NCBI GenBank assembly: GCA_031280065.1
Contig: JAITHH010000208.1
Coordinates: 1 to 8,626, forward strand
Length of the DNA: 8,626 nt
From: Treponema sp.
GTDB lineage: Bacteria > Spirochaetota > Spirochaetia > Treponematales > Breznakiellaceae
Direction of reading: 5' to 3'
The notes beneath the pieces were generated by a model. It did not search any database. It worked only from the letters and a program-made list of their open reading frames with translations, and was not told where the DNA came from. Made by a program: the position numbers and the translations under genes. Positions 1-5,283 of the stretch are shown here, in pieces (position 1 is the first letter of the stretch; every line of letters starts with the position of its first letter).

Positions 1-560
1 GTGCCGCAGATGTAGAGCGGGAGCAGGGGAATGATCACCGTTTTCAAGACCTGGCTGATGATCTTGGAAAAGCCGCTGATGGGTTCGTAGAGCGCCTTGG
101 TTTCGTTCCGCATGATCGACAGGCAGAGTCCCAGGGTGAAGGCCAGTACCACGGCGGCGGTTACGTCCATGACCGGGGAGAGGGGGATGCGGAAATAGGG
201 GGACAGCATCCCGGTTTCCGGGTCACCGATGGAAGAAAGCACTCCGGCGCTCATAAAACGGGGGAACAGCGAGTAAGCGGCAATAAAGGCCAGCGAGCCC
301 CAGATCAGAGACGAGGCGTAGGACATACCGGCGGTGATTCCCAAGAGTTTTCCCGCCCCTTGGGAGAGATCGGCGATTCCCATGGTAACGAAGGCCAGGA
401 TCAGCAGGGGGATGACGAATCTCAGAAACGAGCTAAACAGGGTAGATGCGGTGATAATGATCCGGTTGAACCAGACAGGCGCCCAGAGGCCCAGCAGGAT
501 GCCCAATACTATGGCGATGAGCAGCTTTCCTACCAGGCCGATTTTCAGTTTCTTTGTCAT
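1..560 (-). CDS. Dicarboxylate/amino acid:cation symporter (DAACS/SDF family), N-terminal part, runs off the left edge
   Basis: Reading from the ATG at 560-558 toward position 1 gives an open frame of 186 codons that is not closed, so the C-terminal half lies outside the window. The visible protein is hydrophobic, with about five membrane segments (roughly residues 8-28, 38-60, 75-97, 130-150, 165-185). It carries the typical family stretch FLRFVIPLLILAFVTMGIAD followed by LSQGAGKLLG. Family members import glutamate, aspartate, C4-dicarboxylates or serine/threonine by Na+ or H+ symport at the inner membrane. The substrate-deciding hairpins and NMDGT-type motif are not visible, so substrate and symbol are left open. 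GGAG at 8 nt before the ATG supports this start. It lies 113 bp downstream of a tRNA and probably has its own promoter. Family assignment is confident; substrate is unknown. Confidence 0.85.
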   Translation of the reverse strand, partial: MTKKLKIGLVGKLLIAIVLGILLGLWAPVWFNRIIITASTLFSSFLRFVIPLLILAFVTMGIADLSQGAGKLLGITAGMSYASSLIWGSLAFIAAYSLFPRFMSAGVLSSIGDPETGMLSPYFRIPLSPVMDVTAAVVLAFTLGLCLSIMRNETKALYEPISGFSKIISQVLKTVIIPLLPLYICG

Positions 561-581
561 ATTATTTTCTCCATATTTTGA

Positions 582-610
582 ACTCTAATTCACGAACGGC
601 CAAATAGCAA
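582..610 (-). promoter_or_regulatory. Candidate sigma-70 promoter for the symporter gene
   Basis: On the minus strand TTGCTA (610-605) is separated by 17 nt from TAGAGT (587-582). Each box matches the consensus at 4 of 6 positions. The predicted transcript would have a leader of about 15-20 nt containing the GGAG ribosome site. A short inverted repeat, CAAATA (601-606) with TATTTG (628-633), flanks the -35 side and could be an operator, but it is short enough to be chance. Prediction by eye only. Confidence 0.33.
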
Positions 611-673
611 GAAATGAACAATTTGATTATTTGCGTGGTAAATTCGGAAACCAGCCTACCCCGAACCAATTTT

Positions 674-747
674 TGGGCGATACAAGAGTCGAACTTGTGA
701 CCCCCAGCGTGTCATACTGGTGCTCTAACCAACTGAGCTAACCGCCC
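674..747 (-). tRNA. tRNA-Val (anticodon GAC)
   Basis: The minus strand folds into a complete 74-nt cloverleaf. The acceptor stem pairs GGGCGGT with ATCGCCC (one G-U), the D stem pairs GCTC with GAGC around a loop with the conserved GG, the anticodon stem pairs CCAGT with GCTGG, and the T stem pairs ACAAG with CTTGT around TTCGACT. The seven-base anticodon loop ATGACAC puts GAC at positions 34-36, which reads valine GUC/GUU codons. The discriminator is A, as expected for tRNA-Val. The 3' CCA is not encoded (the next bases are AAA) and must be added after processing. A promoter with a consensus -35 box lies just upstream, so it is probably transcribed independently of the che operon. Confidence 0.95.
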
Positions 748-756
748 CTTCGCTGT

Positions 757-786
757 ACTGTAACTGAAAACCGGACGTTGTGTCAA
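757..786 (-). promoter_or_regulatory. Candidate sigma-70 promoter of the tRNA-Val gene
   Basis: A perfect TTGACA (786-781, minus strand) is followed after 18 nt by TACAGT (762-757), a 4/6 match to the -10 consensus; shifting one base gives TTACAG with 17 nt. Initiation would fall about 3 nt upstream of the mature tRNA 5' end at 747, leaving almost no leader for RNase P. The box sits immediately after the hairpin at 791-820, which fits a terminator-then-promoter arrangement. Confidence 0.6.
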
Positions 787-790
787 CAGA

Positions 791-820
791 CGGGAGGGCC
801 GCAATCCCAGCCCCCTCCCG
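791..820 (-). terminator. GC-rich hairpin, likely end of the che operon
   Basis: CGGGAGGG at 791-798 pairs perfectly with CCCTCCCG at 813-820 around a 14-nt loop. It lies 88 bp past the cheX stop and directly before the tRNA promoter, where a che-operon terminator is expected. On the minus strand the stem is followed by TCTGTT rather than a clean T run, so it is not a textbook intrinsic terminator. Confidence 0.45.
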
Positions 821-893
821 CTCTCGACACTGATCCATCCTCAAAAAGGCCCCCTCGTAACGCGCCCTGCCGTCTGCCGGGGAACCCCTCATT

Positions 894-908
894 AACGCCC
901 CCGGCGTC
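894..908 (-). other. Small hairpin directly after the cheX stop codon
   Basis: On the minus strand, GACGCC (908-903), a GGG loop (902-900) and GGCGTT (899-894) form a 6-bp stem (one G-T pair) beginning at the base after the TAA of cheX. No T run follows. It may protect the 3' end of the che mRNA or act as a weak terminator together with the hairpin at 791-820; the short stem could also be chance in GC-rich DNA. Confidence 0.3.
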
Positions 909-1382
909 TTACGTCCGCTCGCGGATGGCGACGTTGACTTCTATCTTGCCTTCGGCGCCCAGGTTCATGGGGACGATCAGGGCCTCTACCTTGAGATTAC
1001 TGGAGACTTCCATGTTCTGCCCGGTAAAGAGGGCCGGCGGGGTCAAATCGAACTTGAAGCCCAGATCGTGGAGCTTGGTAACCGCCTGGGCGGTGATCAT
1101 GTTGGCAAGTTCCTGGATGGTGGCTTTGGCCAATTCATCCATCTCTTTGAAAACTTCGCCGCCGTTCATGGCCCCTGCCACTGCTAACGCGGTTTCTCTG
1201 GTCATGTCAAAGAGGACCCGGCCCTCCACATCGCCGGCCAAACCTACCATCGCCGCTACTCCCTGGATGGACATCGACGTGGACTTCAGGTAGAGGTCCC
1301 CCCGTTTAACATCCGAACCAAGCACCTCTTTTAATACATTAAACGCCGATTCAACAAACGGGTTAATATATTCAACTCTCAT
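909..1382 (-). CDS. cheX: CheX, CheY-P phosphatase
   Basis: This 157-residue protein matches the CheX/CheC/FliY phosphatase family. The diagnostic helix reads TIQELANMITAQAV at about 88-101 and places the catalytic pair as E91 and N94, followed by a proline pair (P114/P115) about 20 residues later, as in the family consensus. CheX removes the phosphate from CheY-P in the cytoplasm and resets motor signalling; in spirochaetes, which typically lack CheZ, it is the main terminator of the signal. Length is typical for a single-domain CheX. The ATG at 1382 has a strong AAGGAG 7 nt upstream. The gap to the upstream cheW/cheR-like stop is only 18 bp, so they are co-transcribed. The gene usually following in treponemes, cheY, is absent; a hairpin and a tRNA follow. 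Confidence 0.92.
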   Translation of the reverse strand: MRVEYINPFVESAFNVLKEVLGSDVKRGDLYLKSTSMSIQGVAAMVGLAGDVEGRVLFDMTRETALAVAGAMNGGEVFKEMDELAKATIQELANMITAQAVTKLHDLGFKFDLTPPALFTGQNMEVSSNLKVEALIVPMNLGAEGKIEVNVAIRERT

Positions 1383-1400
1383 ATCGCTGCTCCTTATAAT

Positions 1401-2741
1401 TTAATTACGCATAAACGCGGAAACAGGATCTCTCGCTATTGACTGCCAGTCATGCGATGGAAGCTCCTCATTTCTTCCCATAATAACGACCCCTTGCTTC
1501 TTCAGCTTTTCGGAAAAATCGGCGATAAGCCGATCCTGATCCGGCGCGGTAAAGAAAGACAAGAGGTCTCTGACCAGGATGATGTCCACTTCGGGAAGCA
1601 CATTACCGTTGAGTACGTCATGGTACTCGAATGTAACGGCCTCCTTGATAGCCTGGCTAAAACTATACCCGTTCTTGCCCCGGGACATAAAGCCCCTGGC
1701 GTATTCGGGAACATCGTCCAAATCAAACACCATGTTCGGGGCATTGGAAATGGCTAAAATGTCGTTATCGTTGGCCCAAATTTTCAGATGGCCGTCCGGG
1801 TAGCGGGACTTGAGTACGCAGGCAAACGAGAATGCCTCATAGCCTTTTCCGCAGCCAAGGTTCCACACCTGGATGCTGTTGGACGGCATATCCGGCAGAA
1901 CCGCTTTGACTGCAGCGGCGTAATCTTCTTCCCAGAACGAACCGGTGCTGGGCGAATAGAAGGTCGAGAGGAATTCATCCGCCTCGTTGGTATTTTTAAG
2001 CTGAATATCCGCTTCCGAACGCGAGGCACACCACTCGTTAAAACGCTGCTGCAGCCAGCGCTCGTTCAGGGCGCTGGCGGAAAAATGCCGCAGGGCCGCC
2101 AGCGTGTCCCGGACAAAGCCGAACGCCGAATCCGACACGGCGGGCTGCTGCTGTACGGGGCCCGGCTCCGCCGCCGCAGCGGGCGGCACAAAGAAGGTCT
2201 CCCCGGCGGCTTCCGGTAGAGGAGCCCGGGGTTTCTGTTTGTCCTCCTCGTTCTGGGAGAAAATCCGCAGCACGTCCAGGATAATGTACAATTCCCCTAG
2301 TTTCTCCACCACCCCCCTGATAAACTTGATGTTAATATCCCCAAAGATCGGGTGGGGCGGCTGGATAGTAGAAGAATTGATCGCCACGACTTTATCGATC
2401 TTATCGACTATCGTTCCGTAAACATGGTCTTCGATCCGCAGGATCAACATATTCTCCTGACCGTCGCCCCTGCGATCAATGGACATATGGAAGAAAGTCC
2501 GCAGGTCGATGATGGGGATAATGTCGCCCCGGAGGTTGTATACGCCCCGGACAAAGGACGCGGCGTTGGGCACGTAGGTAAATTTGTCCGCCTTGGCAAT
2601 CTCCTTGACGTTCATAATATCCACGCCATAATCTTTGCCCGCCAGGGAAAAAGTTACCATCTTGAAATCGGTATTATCGGCCCTGTCTTTCTGTTCCTGA
2701 AGCTCCGCGTTGACCGTTGCCAAATCTTTCATCATTGCCAT
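1401..2741 (-). CDS. CheW–CheR-like fusion: chemoreceptor coupling protein with a divergent methyltransferase-like domain
   Basis: The protein has 446 residues in two parts. Residues ~24-163 are a CheW domain (VPNAASFVRGVYNLRG at 57-72, IIPIIDLR at 74-81, FIRGVVEKLGELYIILD at 140-156). After a Pro/Ala/Gln-rich linker (~164-205), residues ~206-446 resemble CheR: a motif I (VWNLGCGKGYEAFS, 292-305), WANDND at 322-327, YHDVLNGNVLP at 373-383, VDIILVRDLLSFF at 385-397 and VVIMGRNEELP at 418-428. The CheW half links receptors to CheA. The CheR half would be a SAM-dependent glutamate methyltransferase, but several SAM-site positions look altered (GSFWE where CheR has TxFFR; VRD where CheR has CRN), and the N-terminal CheR subdomain is poorly preserved. 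I infer a structural role. A CheW–CheR-like fusion is known from T. denticola, where it is needed for ordered arrays. GGGGAAG 3 nt before ATG 2741 supports the start; cheA ends 11 bp upstream. Confidence 0.92.
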   Translation of the reverse strand: MAMMKDLATVNAELQEQKDRADNTDFKMVTFSLAGKDYGVDIMNVKEIAKADKFTYVPNAASFVRGVYNLRGDIIPIIDLRTFFHMSIDRRGDGQENMLILRIEDHVYGTIVDKIDKVVAINSSTIQPPHPIFGDINIKFIRGVVEKLGELYIILDVLRIFSQNEEDKQKPRAPLPEAAGETFFVPPAAAAEPGPVQQQPAVSDSAFGFVRDTLAALRHFSASALNERWLQQRFNEWCASRSEADIQLKNTNEADEFLSTFYSPSTGSFWEEDYAAAVKAVLPDMPSNSIQVWNLGCGKGYEAFSFACVLKSRYPDGHLKIWANDNDILAISNAPNMVFDLDDVPEYARGFMSRGKNGYSFSQAIKEAVTFEYHDVLNGNVLPEVDIILVRDLLSFFTAPDQDRLIADFSEKLKKQGVVIMGRNEELPSHDWQSIARDPVSAFMRN

Positions 2742-2752
2742 GCTCTTCCCCG

Positions 2753-5155
2753 TTACCGTATGGATGCTTCACGAATACGGCGCGACTCCATTTCTTTCCG
2801 CAGTCCCAGCTCCAAAAGCTGGCTTACATCGATGATGAGAGAAACGGACCCATCCCCCAGGATAGACGCCCCGGCAATGCCCGGAGAATTGGTGTACTGA
2901 TCCCGTAAAGGCTTGATGACCACGTCTTCCTCCCCAATAAGGCTGTCTACCATGAACCCCATTTTCTTTTCGGCAGTTCCCACGATCACAATAAAGTGAT
3001 AATCCTGCTGCCCTTCGGTTTTGATGCCGAACAGCCGGTTGAGCCGCAGCAAGGATAGCACATCATTGCGAATGTTGAAAACCTCGTAGTTATCGATCAT
3101 CTTGATGTCTTCGGGCTTGATCCGCAGACTTTCGATGACCGAGGTAATGGGAATCGAGTAAATCTCCGGTCCGACCCGCACGAGCAGCCCCTGGATAATC
3201 GCCAGGGTGAGGGGCAGTTTGATGATGAATTTCGTGCCCTTGCCCTTCTCGGAAGTAACGGTTACGGTCCCGTTGAGTTTCTCGATCTGCCGCCTGACCA
3301 CGTCGAGGCCCACGCCCCGCCCGGAGATGGAGGTAATGGTCTTGGCGGTGGAGAATCCCGGCTCAAAGATCAGGTTGAAGGCCTCCACATCGGTGAGCAG
3401 TTTGTTGGGGCTGATAAGCCCCCGTTCCACGGCCTTGGCTTTGACCGCATCCACATCGATGCCTTTCCCGTCGTCGGCGATTTCAATGACGATCATATTG
3501 CCTTCATTGGCCGCCTTGAGGAGCACCATGCCCTCTTCGGGTTTGCCCGAAGTCCGCCGGTCCTCCTGGGATTCGATACCATGATCTACTGAATTCCGCA
3601 CGGAGTGCATGATGGGATCCAGGAGGTCTTCGATGACCGACTTGTCCAGTTCGGTCTCCTCGCCTTCGATGACCAGGTTGATCTTCTTGTTGAGGCTCTT
3701 GGAGAGGTCACGCACAAGCCGGGGGAAACGGCTGAATATCTGGCTGATGGGCACCATGCGGATACGCATGACCCCTTCCTGGAGTTCACCGGTGATCCGG
3801 CCTAGATTCTGAGACGTTGAACGGAATTTCGTTACGTTATTTTTGAGGGAGGTCTCAAAACTATCAAAGAGCGAGAAAACATCCCCGTACCGGTCTCCCA
3901 GTTCCTTGCGGATATCCTTGACCGAGCGCCCTTCCTGAATGCCTTCCAGATAGCTGGGCAGGCTGTCAAACAGGTCCTTAATTTTGTCCCGGTAGGAGGT
4001 CTGAATATTGCGAAGATCGTTGAGCATATCGCTGAACTGGTTGTTAATCTGGTTGAACGTCGCCTTGGTGATGACCGTCTCGGACACCAGGTTGAGCAGA
4101 TCGTCAATACGCTTGGAATCAACCCGCAGGATAGAGCCCGCCTCTTTCCCGGCCTTCTTTGCGTCCGCAGCGCCCGCGCCCGGCTTCGCTTCCTCCCCCT
4201 CGGCTTTCGCGGCGGGGGGCTTGGGAGCGGCGGGAGCCGCCGGGGCAGGTTTGACCGCCGCGGGCGGGGCGGGGGCAGCCGGAGCGGGAGCCGCAACAGG
4301 CGCGGACATAACCGCCGCCGCGCCGCCAAGGGCAGCCGGAGCGATATTATCGATATTAACGACCCCCGCCGAAAGGCTCACATCGGGAATCACCACATAC
4401 TTGGTAAGCTCTTCCGGGCTTTTGGTACTGGCGACATAGTATTCAACGGTGGGGTAAAACACATCCTCGTAAAGCTGTTCAAAGTCGGGCGTTGTCCGCA
4501 GTACGGTTCCGGCGCTCTTGAGCGCGGCGTATACCTGGATACCCCCGACGGTATTCATCAGGCTGTTTGCATCCATCTTAACGGCGATCCGGTATATCGG
4601 CATACCGCCCTCGACGGATTCTTTGAGTTCCTGGAGTTCATAGTCGGTGAGCGTCCCCGCTACCGTCGATGCAGCCGCCGGGGCTGGAGCAGCGGGCGCA
4701 GGCGCGGCGGCCTGATGTTTGGGCGCGGCCTTTGCGCCGCCTTTCTTCCGGGAAGACCCCTCCGGCAGAAGGGCCGAAAGGCGGCCTTCTATCGCGGAGG
4801 TATTCTCGCGGTACACCGACCCTTCCATCCGCTGGCCCAGCATGGCCTTAATAACGTCGATAGCCGAAAGCAGGGTGTCTACCACATCCCCGTTGACCGC
4901 CAGTTGGTCGGAGCGGATCGCGTCCAGCACGTCCTCTACCAGATGGGTAAAATGAGAGAGTTCCATCATTTCGACAGTGGCCGATCCCCCTTTGAGGGTA
5001 TGAGCCGCCCGGAATATCTCGTCTACCGCATCCCGGTTTCCGCCTTCGTTCTCAAGGACCAGTATGTTCTGCTCCAGTGTGTCTACCTGCATCTGGGCTT
5101 CACTGAAGAAGTCTTTGAGAAGTTCTTCGTTATTAGGGTCCAAATAATCACTCAT
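2753..5155 (-). CDS. cheA: CheA, chemotaxis sensor histidine kinase, spirochaete type with extended dimerisation domain
   Basis: This 800-residue cytoplasmic kinase phosphorylates itself on P1 using ATP and passes phosphate to CheY (and CheB). Domains in order: P1 phosphotransfer (1-~110) with AAHTLKGGSA and acceptor H52; Ala/Pro linker (~141-167); P2 response-regulator-binding domain (~186-270); a second long Ala/Pro/Lys linker (~273-340); P3 dimerisation (~341-468), about 60 residues longer than usual; P4 ATP-binding (~470-650) with N-box around N521 (SVRNSVDHG), G1 DDGKGID (561-567), F-box FEPGFST (597-603), G2 GRGVGLD (612-618); and P5, a CheW-like regulatory domain (~652-785). All catalytic motifs are intact. 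The N-terminus MSDYLDPNNEELLKDFF is the expected treponemal start, but no Shine-Dalgarno is seen before ATG 5155. It heads the operon, 11 bp before the cheW fusion, with a candidate sigma-28 promoter upstream. Confidence 0.96.
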   Translation of the reverse strand: MSDYLDPNNEELLKDFFSEAQMQVDTLEQNILVLENEGGNRDAVDEIFRAAHTLKGGSATVEMMELSHFTHLVEDVLDAIRSDQLAVNGDVVDTLLSAIDVIKAMLGQRMEGSVYRENTSAIEGRLSALLPEGSSRKKGGAKAAPKHQAAAPAPAAPAPAAASTVAGTLTDYELQELKESVEGGMPIYRIAVKMDANSLMNTVGGIQVYAALKSAGTVLRTTPDFEQLYEDVFYPTVEYYVASTKSPEELTKYVVIPDVSLSAGVVNIDNIAPAALGGAAAVMSAPVAAPAPAAPAPPAAVKPAPAAPAAPKPPAAKAEGEEAKPGAGAADAKKAGKEAGSILRVDSKRIDDLLNLVSETVITKATFNQINNQFSDMLNDLRNIQTSYRDKIKDLFDSLPSYLEGIQEGRSVKDIRKELGDRYGDVFSLFDSFETSLKNNVTKFRSTSQNLGRITGELQEGVMRIRMVPISQIFSRFPRLVRDLSKSLNKKINLVIEGEETELDKSVIEDLLDPIMHSVRNSVDHGIESQEDRRTSGKPEEGMVLLKAANEGNMIVIEIADDGKGIDVDAVKAKAVERGLISPNKLLTDVEAFNLIFEPGFSTAKTITSISGRGVGLDVVRRQIEKLNGTVTVTSEKGKGTKFIIKLPLTLAIIQGLLVRVGPEIYSIPITSVIESLRIKPEDIKMIDNYEVFNIRNDVLSLLRLNRLFGIKTEGQQDYHFIVIVGTAEKKMGFMVDSLIGEEDVVIKPLRDQYTNSPGIAGASILGDGSVSLIIDVSQLLELGLRKEMESRRIREASIR
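4136..4339 (-). repeat. Low-complexity Ala/Pro-coding tract (CheA P2–P3 linker)
   Basis: This GC-rich stretch encodes CheA residues 273-340, built from short irregular repeats such as APAAPAP, APAAP and KPPAAK. A shorter tract of the same kind encodes residues 141-167 at 4655-4735. Such linkers are flexible tethers that let P1 and P2 move relative to the kinase core. The DNA is repetitive and prone to slippage, so linker length is likely to vary among strains. It also produces long spurious open frames on the plus strand. Confidence 0.8.
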
Positions 5156-5176
5156 TATACACTAATGTTTATACAG

Positions 5177-5203
5177 AAATCGGCTTACGTCAAGCGGTCT
5201 GTA
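5177..5203 (-). promoter_or_regulatory. Candidate sigma-28 (FliA) promoter of the cheA operon
   Basis: On the minus strand TACA (5203-5200), 15 nt, then GCCGATTT (5184-5177) resembles the flagellar sigma consensus TAAA-N15-GCCGATAA (3/4 and 6/8 matches with exact spacing). Initiation would leave a leader of only about 15 nt before the cheA ATG, which fits the absence of a ribosome site. A sigma-70 reading is poorer: TTGACG (5193-5188) and TATAAA (5173-5168) are only 14 nt apart. Sigma-28 control of chemotaxis genes is common in flagellated bacteria. Visual match only. Confidence 0.45.
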
Positions 5204-5217
5204 GGCGAATTCTGCGG

Positions 5218-5238
5218 AGGGCGCTGCCCCCGCGCCCT
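5218..5238. terminator. Strong GC hairpin between the RNase gene and cheA
   Basis: AGGGCGC (5218-5224) pairs perfectly with GCGCCCT (5232-5238) around a 7-nt loop. It lies 45 bp past the ribonuclease stop and just upstream of the candidate cheA promoter, where a terminator for the ribonuclease transcript would sit. On the minus strand the stem is preceded by an A run (GGAAA) and followed by CCGCAG, so the T tract is on the plus-strand side (CCCTTTTCC). It therefore looks like an intrinsic terminator in the direction in which no gene is present, and at best a factor-dependent one for the ribonuclease. Confidence 0.45.
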
Positions 5239-5283
5239 TTTCCATCTCTGCGCCGTATGTAATAGACAGGCGGCCCTCATTCT

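Noticed and set aside
334..588. Plus-strand open frames near the left edge
   Set aside because: The minus strand encodes a clear DAACS transporter through the same region with a good ribosome site; the plus-strand products match nothing recognisable.
643..665. TTCGG/CCGAA stem just downstream of the tRNA as a terminator
   Set aside because: Only five Watson-Crick pairs, a 13-nt loop and no T run; too weak to call as a terminator.
778..1293. A 171-codon plus-strand open frame opposite cheX, beginning in the tRNA upstream region
   Set aside because: Low-complexity Pro/Ser-rich translation, no ribosome site, and it is antisense to a clear CheX.
4136..4735. Repetitive GC-rich stretch as a possible repeat array or CRISPR-like element
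   Set aside because: There are no evenly spaced identical repeats; the pattern is explained by Ala/Pro linker codons in CheA and is in frame throughout.
5156..5283. A cryptic small gene between the ribonuclease and cheA
   Set aside because: No minus-strand frame with a plausible start and ribosome site; the stretch is explained by a hairpin and promoter-like boxes.
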